Positions 34,879-43,717 of a stretch of DNA of 64,000 nucleotides are shown here, in pieces (within the stretch, counting starts at the first letter, position 1; each line of letters begins with the position of its first letter). The notes below the pieces were generated by a model. That model was not told the origin of the DNA. It worked only from the letters and a program-made list of their open reading frames with translations, and did not search any database. The position numbers were made by a program, and so were the translations under genes. Source of the DNA: Spartobacteria bacterium (lineage in GTDB: Bacteria; Verrucomicrobiota; Kiritimatiellia; RZYC01); contig RZYC01000014.1 of assembly GCA_009930475.1 (NCBI GenBank), positions 1 through 64,000 on the forward strand, in the 5' to 3' direction.

Positions 34879-35232
34879 ATGAAAAATGCTATTTTAGAAA
34901 AAATTGATCAGCAGAACAGACGTCAGGATGAACTGCCGGCGTTCCGAATTGGTGATACACTGAATGTTCATTGCAAGATTCGTGAAGGCGAAAAAGAACG
35001 TATTCAGATGTATAAAGGCGTACTGATTGCTCGTGACGGCCATGGTGCAACGGAAACAATCACTGTTCGTCGTGTTTCTTACGGTGAAGGAACAGAACGT
35101 GTATTTCCTCTGCATTCGCCCAATGTTGTGCAGATTGATGTAGAGCGCCTCGGTAAAGTTCGGCGTGCGAAACTTTATTACCTGCGTTCGCTGTCAGGCA
35201 AAAAAGCCCGTATTAAAGAGCGTCGCGATTAA
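34879..35232 (+). CDS. rplS: 50S ribosomal protein L19
   Basis: 117 residues from the ATG at 34879 with AGAGG 8 nt upstream; a GTG-started extension is not conserved. Typical L19 segments are [55 protein letters not shown] and [18 protein letters not shown]. It lies at the interface of the ribosomal subunits. rplS followed by rnhB is a common bacterial pairing (usually after rimM and trmD, absent here). Confidence 0.98.
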   Translation: MKNAILEKIDQQNRRQDELPAFRIGDTLNVHCKIREGEKERIQMYKGVLIARDGHGATETITVRRVSYGEGTERVFPLHSPNVVQIDVERLGKVRRAKLYYLRSLSGKKARIKERRD

Positions 35233-35233
35233 G

Positions 35234-35908
35234 TTGACGGCATTAGCGCCTCGACTGGTGTATGAACATCAGGCGTGGGATTCCGGTCATAGTGAAGTGG
35301 CTGGTGTGGATGAAGCCGGTCGTGGACCGCTCGCAGGATCCGTTGTTGCTGCGGCTGTGATATTCAGTCGCAGTTTTCTTTTATCTGATGATGCGGAATG
35401 CTTCTTGCAGTTGACGGATTCCAAGGTGCTGACGGAGGTGGCGCGTAATCATTTCTTTGGTCTTCTTACGACACATGATGCGGTGCAGTATGGTGTCGGG
35501 ATTGTATCGGCGGCAGAAATAGACCAGATGAATATTCTTCGTGCCACACATTGTGCTATGGCCCGAGCCATTGCAGATATGCCGGTGCAACCTTCTTTTA
35601 TTTTGGTGGATGGGCGTCCTGTATCCGGACTTCCTGTGCCGTCACAATCGATTGTAAAGGGGGATCGCCTTAGTTTGTCCATTGCTGCAGGAAGTGTGAT
35701 CGCCAAGGTTACTCGTGATAAGATGCTGTACGAACTGGATCAGGAATTTCCTGAATATGGATTTGCCAGACACAAAGGGTATGGAACCAAGGCACACCTT
35801 GAGGCGCTGAGTGCATATGGGCCATGTCGGGAACACCGCCGTAGTTTTCGCCCTGTACGAGAGTGTTTATCGGGTTCGGTACAAGGGGACTTATTTGATG
35901 GTGTATAA
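35234..35908 (+). CDS. rnhB: Ribonuclease HII
   Basis: About 224 residues if read from the TTG at 35234, one base after the rplS stop; the frame is open back into rplS and a GTG lies near 35261, so the start is uncertain. Catalytic motifs are GVDEAGRGPLAGSVVAAAV (Asp and Glu), TDSKVL, and SIVKGDRLSLSIAAGSVIAK followed by VTRD. A C-terminal HKGYGTKAHLEAL segment completes the family pattern. It removes ribonucleotides and RNA from RNA-DNA hybrids. Confidence 0.94.
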   Translation: MTALAPRLVYEHQAWDSGHSEVAGVDEAGRGPLAGSVVAAAVIFSRSFLLSDDAECFLQLTDSKVLTEVARNHFFGLLTTHDAVQYGVGIVSAAEIDQMNILRATHCAMARAIADMPVQPSFILVDGRPVSGLPVPSQSIVKGDRLSLSIAAGSVIAKVTRDKMLYELDQEFPEYGFARHKGYGTKAHLEALSAYGPCREHRRSFRPVRECLSGSVQGDLFDGV

Positions 35909-36004
35909 CATGGGGAATGATATTTTGTGTATTCGTCCTTGAGTGCCTCTAGAGGGAATTATACTCTGTTGAACGAATTTAGGATAATATGGAGTATTTT
36001 GGGC

Positions 36005-37240
36005 ATGAAAAAAGCAGCGATTGTTTTGGTTCTGTTTTTGCTTGGCAGTATATATGTGCCGGCGCAGGAAACAGTGCGTATAACGAAACGCACCTCCGGC
36101 AAGGCGTCGATTGATGTTTCCGGGATGGCGGTTCAGGGTGTTGCCGCACGCGAATTTATTTCCATTTTGCAGAGAGATTTACTTTTATCCGGCTGGTTTG
36201 ATATGGCCGGTCAGGGGCAGGGAGAGTTCCGTCTTGTTGGTTCTGCTGAGCAGGGTGCAGGACAGTTAAGTGTGAAATGTCAGGCGTTTCGCACAGGGGA
36301 CAGTGCTTCTATATTTAGTAAAGGGTACACCGTCAATGCGGCGGAAACCGCTAAATTGGCACACACGGTGGCCGATGGTCTTATTGAGTCCATTACTGGA
36401 AATCCGGGATATTCTAACACGAAGATCGCGATGATTGGTACAGCCAGCAATGCCAAAGAGCTGTATATCTGCGATGCCGACGGATCAAATTTGCGGCAAC
36501 TGACTCGTGATCGAACCCCCTGCATGAATCCCAACTGGTCTCCCGATGGACAGAAGCTCTATTACACGGCCTATTTAAAGCGCTATCCGGATTTATATGC
36601 CATTGATCTGCATACCGGTCGTCGAACACGTGTTTCTAAATATACCAATTTAAATACGGGGGGAGCCGTTTCGCCCGATGGACGTTCTCTGGCACTGATT
36701 CTGACGGGCCGCGACCCGCAGCAGTCCAATCCGGTCATAAGTAATCCGGAACTTTGCGTCAAAGAACTGAATACCGGTCGGGTGACTGAATTGACAAAAA
36801 CCCCGCGTGCCGCAGAGGCCAGTCCTTCATGGTCCCCGGATGGTCGTGAAATTGTATATGTTTCGGATGAGCCGGGAACACCACAATTATACATTATATC
36901 CCGTTCGGGCGGGCGCCCGCGTCGCCTGACGAGTCGTGGTTCCCAGAATGTATCGCCTGATTGGGGACCCCGCGGAATTGTCTTTGCAACTCGCATGGGA
37001 GGACGTTTTATTGTGGCAGTCATCAATCCGGTAACACATGAGATTACTTATCCGGAGCAGGATGATGCCGATTATGAGGATCCTCGCTGGGCACCTGACG
37101 GACGGCATATTATCGCGACGCGGACAAAAAATCACGTATCGCGATTGTACATACTTGACACTATGGGCGATTCACCTATAGCGTTAATGCCTAACTTAAA
37201 AGAAGGTGACTGGTATTCTCCGGCGTGGTCATATAAATAA
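36005..37240 (+). CDS. tolB: Tol-Pal system beta-propeller protein TolB
   Basis: 411 residues from the ATG at 36005. A Sec signal peptide (KKAAIVLVLFLLGSIYVPAQ) is followed by the TolB N-terminal domain (about 25-150) and then a beta-propeller with repeats NPNWSPDGQKLYY, GGAVSPDGRSLAL, SPSWSPDGREIVY, SPDWGPRGIVFA and DPRWAPDGRHIIA. TolB acts in the periplasm, linking Pal to the energised TolQRA complex during outer-membrane constriction. tolQ, tolR and tolA are not in the window. It is followed by pal after 34 nt. Confidence 0.95.
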   Translation: MKKAAIVLVLFLLGSIYVPAQETVRITKRTSGKASIDVSGMAVQGVAAREFISILQRDLLLSGWFDMAGQGQGEFRLVGSAEQGAGQLSVKCQAFRTGDSASIFSKGYTVNAAETAKLAHTVADGLIESITGNPGYSNTKIAMIGTASNAKELYICDADGSNLRQLTRDRTPCMNPNWSPDGQKLYYTAYLKRYPDLYAIDLHTGRRTRVSKYTNLNTGGAVSPDGRSLALILTGRDPQQSNPVISNPELCVKELNTGRVTELTKTPRAAEASPSWSPDGREIVYVSDEPGTPQLYIISRSGGRPRRLTSRGSQNVSPDWGPRGIVFATRMGGRFIVAVINPVTHEITYPEQDDADYEDPRWAPDGRHIIATRTKNHVSRLYILDTMGDSPIALMPNLKEGDWYSPAWSYK

Positions 37241-37274
37241 ATGTAACGAAGCTAACCGTTTGAGGCCCAAAAAG

Positions 37275-37838
37275 ATGAATGTTAAATTTATGCGTTATGC
37301 AGTGCTAATTATTGGTGTGGCAGCGATGTTGTCCATGTCGGGATGTAAAAAGAAGCCAAAAACTGGTCCAGGAATGGGTGGTATTGGAGGGGATTCTGAT
37401 AATTTAATTATTCCCAGTGAAATGGAAATATATGGCGAAGAACTGGGGGATATGCCGGCATTTCGTCCTGATGAGGCAGGGTCTATGATGAGTGCCGATG
37501 GGTCAAGTCAGTTTGCGCCGGTATACTTTGGATATGACAGTTCACTGATTCCGGCGTCAGAACAGATCAAGGTGGACAGTGTTGCGGCGTATTTGAATGC
37601 TAATCCAAATACCAGTGTGATTATTGAAGGAAATACCGATGAACGCGGCAGTCGCGACTACAATTTGGCTCTGGGTGAGCGCCGTGCGTTGGCCGTACGT
37701 GCCTATTTGATTGGTTTGGGAGTAGAGGGGGCACGTGTACAGACAAAAAGTTATGGCGAGGAAAATCCCGTTGATTTTGGCCATGACGAGAGTGCTTGGG
37801 CTGAAAATCGTCGCGGTGATTTTGCTATATTTTATTAA
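37275..37838 (+). CDS. pal: Peptidoglycan-associated lipoprotein Pal
   Basis: 187 residues from the ATG at 37275 (GAGG upstream). The signal peptide ends in a lipobox LSMSGC, with Gly/Lys-rich residues after the Cys. The OmpA-like domain (about 85-187) holds PVYFGYDSSLIP and IEGNTDERGSRDYNLALGER, the diaminopimelate-binding signature. Pal tethers the outer membrane to peptidoglycan and partners TolB. A strong terminator follows 22 nt after the stop. Confidence 0.96.
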   Translation: MNVKFMRYAVLIIGVAAMLSMSGCKKKPKTGPGMGGIGGDSDNLIIPSEMEIYGEELGDMPAFRPDEAGSMMSADGSSQFAPVYFGYDSSLIPASEQIKVDSVAAYLNANPNTSVIIEGNTDERGSRDYNLALGERRALAVRAYLIGLGVEGARVQTKSYGEENPVDFGHDESAWAENRRGDFAIFY

Positions 37839-37860
37839 TGCGCCCGCCGACCTGATTTCT

Positions 37861-37887
37861 AAAGCTCCTGTTTAAGGAGCTTTTTTT
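37861..37887 (+). terminator. Intrinsic terminator after pal
   Basis: AAAGCTCC (37861-37868), loop TGTTTAA, GGAGCTTT (37876-37883) and an uninterrupted run of seven T (37881-37887). This is a textbook Rho-independent terminator at the end of tolB-pal. Confidence 0.93.
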
Positions 37888-38166
37888 GTGCCTTTCCGAT
37901 GGGGTGGGGTAGGCTTTTTTTCCGACTCCTGAAAGGTGTAGCCCCCGCTTCATTCAGGTGCGACTTCGACGGGTGGGTGGTTGGGGTGCGACGAATATTC
38001 CTTCGTAACGTTCTAAAGGTATGAACTGGCTTATTTGCATCAGCAGCACAGAGACCTCATCAGCATTCGAGCATGTCGGCTGTTCCACGACATGCAACGA
38101 ATGGAGCAATGCTGAGTGGAGTTCGCGTTTTAACTTGATCCTAGAAAAACAGTTTAGACGGGTTCA
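37888..38166. other. Gene-free stretch between convergent pal and subtilase genes
   Basis: No gene seen on either strand. Its one clear structure is the long hairpin at 38064-38103, listed separately. Confidence 0.6.
38064..38103. repeat. Long imperfect hairpin between convergent genes
   Basis: CATTCG (38064-38069) pairs with CGAATG (38098-38103) and GCATGTCG (38071-38078) with CGACATGC (38088-38095) around a 9-base loop, giving 14 paired bases with a small bulge. A further CAGCATT (38061-38067) / AATGCTG (38108-38114) alternative pairing overlaps it. There is no T-run. It could be a REP-like element or part of a bidirectional 3' end. Confidence 0.6.
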
Positions 38167-41100
38167 TCATTGGAGTCCCTGCCGTACCCCGATGCGGTAG
38201 AACTGGTTGCTGTGTGTCATGGGAATATCCACAGCGATGGGGACGGGGTAGAGAAAATAGGAGCGATAAACGATCTGTGTTATACCACTGCCGAGTTGTT
38301 CAGCACTGTATAGGGTGTAGGTGCGATTAGATTGCGTCGTCCACTGGAAGTGCAGGGACGGGGGTTCGGTGTCGAACGATTGAAGAAGCTGCAGAACAGA
38401 TGCGGTATTGGTAGGATTGGTGCCGGCGATGTATTCCTCGCTTGAGATCGCTCCGTCGGCATCAGGATCTTCCTGTCCTGCCTGTTCAAAGTCATTGGTG
38501 ATGCCGTATTGAACATACCAGAGTTCCGGGATGCCATCGGAGGTTGTTCGCTCCATAAATTCAGCCCGCAGCTCTTTGGATGCATCGATTCGAAACATAA
38601 GCGGATTCATTATCGTAGAGTAGGAGCCAGACCACTGGCTGAAAGTGTAATAGCTGTCTGGTATGGGCGTTAATGTGATGAGGTTGCCTTGTTCATGCCA
38701 TCCGTTGGTTGACCCGCTGATACTGCCGTGTTCGCCAGTCGTCGTTTCCAGCCAATAATTAGTGCTCCATTGCCATTGCAGGACGATGTTATTGGTGATG
38801 CTGAAAATCAGGCTTGTGGCTGTATTGCTGATCTCGCCGTTTGTATCGACCCCGCCGGTCAAAACCCATCCCTGACTGCAGTACTGAGTGAGCGTATTGC
38901 CGATGCAGTTCGTGGTGACAAAGCCGTGAACCAGTTCGCCGGAAGAGTAGCTCCACAGCCCGTTGGCGGGTTCAGCGACATCGAAATCTGACTGCACGAT
39001 AACATAGAAGGTATTGGTATCCGTGCGGGATGCTTCCACGGTATTTCCGTAGGCTCCCATATTGATGCGCTGTCCGTTGGGAGAGGATTCGGCGTCGAAA
39101 CTGTCCGTTGGATTTCCGGAATCAATACAGGGACTGTTCAGTACATCATTGGTCCACGTTCCATTGGACAGCATGCGTCCGGCGGTACTTTTTAGGTGGA
39201 AATCACGCTGGAATGGATCAGCAAATTGCGGATCTACAGAAATGACTCCTTCGCCGTCGGTGAGAGGCTGGATGCAGGAATAAGAGATATTCATTGGTAG
39301 CCATTCGTAGAAATTGGGCCCGTCAGGCGCGCTATTGGATACTATAATAGAGTTGGCAATCGTGTTGACAACATCGCCTATATCCAGACCTCCTCCGACC
39401 GTTTCAGAGGTGTTGTAGGCAATGGTGCAGTTGCTGATGGATCCGCCCCAGACTTCGACGCCGCCGCCATCTTCGAGTGCCGTGTTATCGCGAATGATGC
39501 AGTTTCTAATCATTCCATCATGGATAAGGACGCCGCCACCATAAACATCGCACTGGTTTGACATAATCAACGAATGTGTCAACAGTCCGCCGTACATGTC
39601 GATGCCGCCGCCATTTTGCGTCGTTGTGCAGTTGCGTATTACGCAATTACTGATGGTTCCGGATGTCATGACGATGCCGCCACCGTAGCCATTTGTTGTA
39701 TGGCCATGAATGAAAGTGATGCCGGACACGGTGCTGTCGCTGAGCAAGGTCATGCACTGATGCGCGTTTTCTGCATCATAAATGGTTTCATCGCGTGAGC
39801 CGACTCCCTGCATACGAATGGGGCTGTTCAAAACCAGCGTTTCACCGTAGTAGGTGCCTGGCAGGATGCGAAGTTCGCCATCTGAGGGCAGTAAGTCGAT
39901 GGCAAGCTGCCAGTTTGGTACGGCTGTTTCAGGTGTGTCATAGGGCCAGATAGACAGCCCGTTTGTTGCCGCATAAATAAGGCTGCTGTTGCAATACATC
40001 TGATTGGTTTCACTGGTGATCAGCTGCATATCCAGCGAGAGAATGTAAATATAATAGTCCACCACATCTCCAGCCACAAAAGAGGAGAGCTCTGTGCTAT
40101 AGGCGATCAGTCCGCCGGATTGTTCTTCGCTCCGGGTCATTGGGACAACATGCCAGTTGTTGCTGTTGATGCGATAGATGGTCGCGACGGATGCCAAGCC
40201 AAAGGTATTGGTTGAAATGAGAGCCGATATAGTCGGTATCGTCCCTTCATAAAGTATGTCAGGGCTGGACCATATTCCAACAATCTGACTGGTCGATACA
40301 ATGCTTGCCGCAGGAGCCTGGACAAATAGACTGTATGGTTGCGGCCCCATGGGGACATTATAAGCGGAAACGACCAGCTGACAGTGCCCGGTCTGCGATA
40401 TATCCAGCATGATACCCTCGTTGTTGTTGGTGTGATCACCATCGACCAGATCGCGTGGATAAGCAGTCGTCCCGTCGGGAGCGATGACTTTCAAGTCAAG
40501 ATCATTGACCAATGTTTGAGCAGCGTAGACTGCTCCTGGATAATCACTCCATGCCAGCACCGCCTTTAGTGTTCCGGTGGCGCAGACATCAATGTCAAAG
40601 GTTTGGGTCTCTCCGCTATCGATGGGGATGCGATTCCACATGAGATTGGTGATGTTGTTTTCAGGGTAGAGGGCTTGTCCCATGTTAACCTGACCATAGC
40701 CTTCCACAGAGTTTGGCCAAGCGACAGGAATCTCTGCGAATTCACTGGTGCCGTACTGTCCGGGATAAAGGGACTCAGCCCCGGCCATGAGGGTTGCTTT
40801 AACCAGTGAGGCACAGGGATTGGTCAGGCCTCTGTCGCGAGCATAATATTCTCGAACCAGCGCGCCGCACCCTGTTGTGAGGGGCGTTGACATGCTGGTT
40901 CCGCCTGAAAACATATAAAAATTGCTGGCAATATTGTCCAGAACTCCGCTGCCGGTTCCCCAGAGTGTCCAGGCATCTGGATATCGGCTTCGACAGGAAA
41001 TAATATCTGTCCCCGGAGCCACGATGTCGGGTTTAATACGTCCATCGGCACAGGGTCCGCGCGAGGAAAACGCGGCCATCCCCTGATGGATGCCATCATC

Positions 41101-42483
41101 GGGGGTGGAGATATAATCTTCAGAAATCGGGAATGTTGCATAATATTTGGACCAGGTTGTTCCCCATAAACGCGAAGAATACCCGCCCGAACCGGCTGGG
41201 CGCAGGGATTCCGCCGCCCCGACGGTCATGCAGTTTTTGGCGGTGCCGGGTGCTCCGATACTGCTGGCATCAATGATCCCATCTGCAGGATCTAAGTCTT
41301 CTCCGCTGTTGCCTGCGCTGAAGAAGATCAGCATGTCCGGATGATCCCAGATAAATTCATCGGTTTGACGGGCGTATAATGTATAGACACCTTTTGAGTC
41401 GTCACCCCAGCTGTTGTTGTGAAGTCGCGACTGATTGGTCCATGCCTGTACAAAGAGGTTGTTCAAATCCGGCGGAAGATACACAGAAGAACCGCCGGTA
41501 GGACTGCCTAATGCTTGGAAATAAAGGGCGGCTTCGTGTGCCACCCCGTGGAACAGCCCGTTGCTGTAAGCGGCTCCGCTACCCAGTATGGACCCCGCCA
41601 CATGGGTGCCATGCCCGAGGGCATCATGCCAGATGCCGTTCGTATACCAGCCTGTCGCCCCGATGACCCGTCCTTCAAAATCTGGATGCATATTGGTCAT
41701 ACAGCCCATGTCCAGTCCAGAATCGGCGACGCCCACTACCTGACCAGCTCCTGTTAACCCGTGGTTATCCCAGACCGTGACCACATTCATGCGATTGGAT
41801 TGCGTCGCTACGTTATTGTTCCATGTGATGACGGGTTCAGGCTCGACCCATTCGACGTCCGTCTGCGCACAAATCCTATCGATTAAATCACTGCCGATTT
41901 TCGCACGGAGGGTTCCACGCATGGTGCTTTGACCGGCATTAGAAACCTCTCCACCCAGTGATTCAATAAAAGTTTTCACTGTTGCGATCCGATCCGGCCG
42001 CAGGATAGAAATCAATACGGTTACTTCAGATTCGCCGCGTGATGCCGCCCGTGTTGTGAACGACGCGCATTCCGGAGCCTTTTTATAGTCTTCCTTGAAA
42101 TGGCCCATCCAGTAAACTTCATTCCAGGTTGCGAGAGCCTGCAATTGATCGGTATCGCCCATGATCAGCAAGGCATTCTCGGGAACATAGCCTCGCACAT
42201 TCAAACCCGCCTGATCCAGTTTTTCTCGGATGTCTTTGTTCACCTGTGTATTAAACTGGACAAGAACCGCCTGATCCAGCCCTTCATCTGCGGGTAAAGC
42301 GAAATCCAGGGCCAAAGCACTGCTGCCGTTTGCCCGCTGTGCGGATGTGTCCGTTGCAATGGTCGTCGTCAGAAGTCGGATCGATGCAGCCTGTAAAGAA
42401 GGCTGTAAAATTAAACTCAAGCCAGCTGTGACGCAAAAAAGAACGCGCAAAAAAGAACGATAAAGTGACATGATAGATCCCAT
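38167..42483 (-). CDS. Secreted S8 subtilase with beta-helix and repeat-rich C-terminus
   Basis: 1438 residues (1434 from the alternative ATG at 42471, preceded by GGGA). A signal peptide occupies about 1-33. An inhibitor/pro region follows (about 70-215). The S8 catalytic domain has D254 (GVADSGLDMG), H291 (LGHGTHVAGS), N357 (RLHNNSWGDD) and S530 (FSGGTSMSTP). A proprotein-convertase-like beta-sandwich follows (about 610-720). A right-handed beta-helix lies at about 860-1060, built from units such as SNCVIRNCTTTQNGGGIDMYGG-type (shortened: SNCVIRNCTT). A C-terminal part has HGSISGSTNGWHEQGNLITL and EEYIAGTNPTN. The catalytic tetrad is intact, so it should be an active extracellular or surface protease. 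No secretion partner is adjacent. Confidence 0.9.
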   Translation of the reverse strand: MGSIMSLYRSFLRVLFCVTAGLSLILQPSLQAASIRLLTTTIATDTSAQRANGSSALALDFALPADEGLDQAVLVQFNTQVNKDIREKLDQAGLNVRGYVPENALLIMGDTDQLQALATWNEVYWMGHFKEDYKKAPECASFTTRAASRGESEVTVLISILRPDRIATVKTFIESLGGEVSNAGQSTMRGTLRAKIGSDLIDRICAQTDVEWVEPEPVITWNNNVATQSNRMNVVTVWDNHGLTGAGQVVGVADSGLDMGCMTNMHPDFEGRVIGATGWYTNGIWHDALGHGTHVAGSILGSGAAYSNGLFHGVAHEAALYFQALGSPTGGSSVYLPPDLNNLFVQAWTNQSRLHNNSWGDDSKGVYTLYARQTDEFIWDHPDMLIFFSAGNSGEDLDPADGIIDASSIGAPGTAKNCMTVGAAESLRPAGSGGYSSRLWGTTWSKYYATFPISEDYISTPDDGIHQGMAAFSSRGPCADGRIKPDIVAPGTDIISCRSRYPDAWTLWGTGSGVLDNIASNFYMFSGGTSMSTPLTTGCGALVREYYARDRGLTNPCASLVKATLMAGAESLYPGQYGTSEFAEIPVAWPNSVEGYGQVNMGQALYPENNITNLMWNRIPIDSGETQTFDIDVCATGTLKAVLAWSDYPGAVYAAQTLVNDLDLKVIAPDGTTAYPRDLVDGDHTNNNEGIMLDISQTGHCQLVVSAYNVPMGPQPYSLFVQAPAASIVSTSQIVGIWSSPDILYEGTIPTISALISTNTFGLASVATIYRINSNNWHVVPMTRSEEQSGGLIAYSTELSSFVAGDVVDYYIYILSLDMQLITSETNQMYCNSSLIYAATNGLSIWPYDTPETAVPNWQLAIDLLPSDGELRILPGTYYGETLVLNSPIRMQGVGSRDETIYDAENAHQCMTLLSDSTVSGITFIHGHTTNGYGGGIVMTSGTISNCVIRNCTTTQNGGGIDMYGGLLTHSLIMSNQCDVYGGGVLIHDGMIRNCIIRDNTALEDGGGVEVWGGSISNCTIAYNTSETVGGGLDIGDVVNTIANSIIVSNSAPDGPNFYEWLPMNISYSCIQPLTDGEGVISVDPQFADPFQRDFHLKSTAGRMLSNGTWTNDVLNSPCIDSGNPTDSFDAESSPNGQRINMGAYGNTVEASRTDTNTFYVIVQSDFDVAEPANGLWSYSSGELVHGFVTTNCIGNTLTQYCSQGWVLTGGVDTNGEISNTATSLIFSITNNIVLQWQWSTNYWLETTTGEHGSISGSTNGWHEQGNLITLTPIPDSYYTFSQWSGSYSTIMNPLMFRIDASKELRAEFMERTTSDGIPELWYVQYGITNDFEQAGQEDPDADGAISSEEYIAGTNPTNTASVLQLLQSFDTEPPSLHFQWTTQSNRTYTLYSAEQLGSGITQIVYRSYFLYPVPIAVDIPMTHSNQFYRIGVRQGLQ

Positions 42484-42700
42484 CTACTGTAAAAGTTTGT
42501 AACGCGGGTAACTTATGTCAAATATCAGCCAGCGTCCAGCTTAATGCCGATACTTGTCCAGAAAGTATATATATTATCATCTTATATATAGTTTTCCTTG
42601 TTGCATGAATCTCGGAATTATGATCCACTGGAGCGTCTGCGTGATTTGGTTGCCCATATGACATGAGGGTAGGCGATGGTCGTGTTGTGCCTTGACTTTG

Positions 42701-42728
42701 TGGGAGAATTCAGGCAGCATTTCTCCCA
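42701..42728 (+). promoter_or_regulatory. Leader hairpin 1 before the methyltransferase cluster
   Basis: TGGGAGAA (42701-42708) and TTCTCCCA (42721-42728) are perfect complements around a 12-base loop. It lies about 80 nt upstream of the first methyltransferase gene and 10 nt before a second hairpin. Confidence 0.5.
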
Positions 42729-42738
42729 AAGAGGATCC

Positions 42739-42759
42739 ATTGCCTGTTTCGCAGGCAAT
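42739..42759 (+). terminator. Leader hairpin 2, terminator- or attenuator-like
   Basis: ATTGCCTG (42739-42746), loop TTTCG, CAGGCAAT (42752-42759), followed by ATCTTTTAT. The tail is only partly T-rich. As it precedes rather than follows a gene in its direction, it may attenuate transcription into the cluster. Confidence 0.5.
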
Positions 42760-42807
42760 ATCTTTTATGGGTCAAAAAGTGATGTGTTTTATCAACAGAG
42801 ATGAACG

Positions 42808-43680
42808 ATGAAAACAGTAACAAAAGACCATGGACGCGGTGAAACGGTCAGAGAATATTTTTCGCGCCGTTCGCAATATTGGGACTCGCTCTATGTGCAG
42901 GCGGCAAGAGAGGATAGATTTACGCGTTATGAGCTGAAGCATAGAAAGGAGGTTGTTCTTGATCTCATCGTTCGGCCGCGTGGAGCCAAAGAGTGCAGTG
43001 CACTGGATTTGGGATGTGGGGCAGGGCAGTATACGGCGTCGCTGGCTATGATGGGATTCGATTGCTGCGGTGTCGATGTTTCCGGTGAAATGTTGCAGTT
43101 GGCCCGTGCAAAGATTCCTGTCGACAGCGCAGTGAAATGGATTTGTTCGGACTGCCGGCAGGTTCCGGCTGAAGATCATTGTTTTGATTTTATTTTATGT
43201 GTGGGGGTGCTGGAATATCTGGAAGACGATATCGCGGCACTGTATGAGATACGACGGTTGATCAAGCCGGATGGACAAGTCATTCTTTCTTTTCCTAATT
43301 TGTATAAGCTGCGAAATATATTGAATCCATATTATTATCTGGTTCGAGTTTGGACCTACCTGTTTTCAGGAAATAAATCTCAAAAAAAGTCTGATGATGT
43401 GGAGGCGCCACTGCAGCTTGATTTTTGTAAATCGGTTGTCCGGCGCTATCGTTTGAAAACAATTAATCACATGGCTGCAGAAGCCGCATTCAATGTAACA
43501 GCTGTGCGAAGCTGCTGTTTCGGGCCTTTTTCGCTTTGGAAGCAGGAGCTGTTGCCACTGAAACTGTCGATTAAATTCTCCATGACACTGGAACGTCTGA
43601 CTCGGTGTCGCGGATGGGGTTTTCTGCGATTTTTCGCTAATCGGTGGGTTGTCGTACTGCGGGCGGAAGCAGCTGGCTAG
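42808..43680 (+). CDS. Class I SAM-dependent methyltransferase
   Basis: 290 residues. The AdoMet-binding core is clear: motif I ALDLGCGAGQYTASLA (about 65-80), acidic end of strand 2 CCGVDVSGEML, and motif IV FDFILCVGVLEYLEDDIAAL. The C-terminal 120 residues are basic and hydrophobic and probably make the substrate site. The family (Methyltransf_11/25) covers small molecules, lipids and glycans, and the substrate is unknown. It leads a three-gene set with an ATP-grasp enzyme and a second methyltransferase. The frame reads 32 nt into the longest form of the next ORF but ends before its likely GTG start. Confidence 0.88.
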   Translation: MKTVTKDHGRGETVREYFSRRSQYWDSLYVQAAREDRFTRYELKHRKEVVLDLIVRPRGAKECSALDLGCGAGQYTASLAMMGFDCCGVDVSGEMLQLARAKIPVDSAVKWICSDCRQVPAEDHCFDFILCVGVLEYLEDDIAALYEIRRLIKPDGQVILSFPNLYKLRNILNPYYYLVRVWTYLFSGNKSQKKSDDVEAPLQLDFCKSVVRRYRLKTINHMAAEAAFNVTAVRSCCFGPFSLWKQELLPLKLSIKFSMTLERLTRCRGWGFLRFFANRWVVVLRAEAAG

Positions 43681-43717
43681 TCTGCGAATGAAATCTGTAC
43701 AAGGTTCGGAGGATGTT

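Larger units (their letters stand above)
42484..42807. other. Divergent intergenic region with AT-rich and hairpin structure
   Basis: No gene seen. It separates the subtilase (minus) from the methyltransferase cluster (plus). Near 42575-42590 there are alternating TA stretches (TATATATA on both sides of TTATCATC), and two hairpins lie at 42701-42759. A TTGACT at 42692 lacks a convincing -10 box. Confidence 0.5.
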
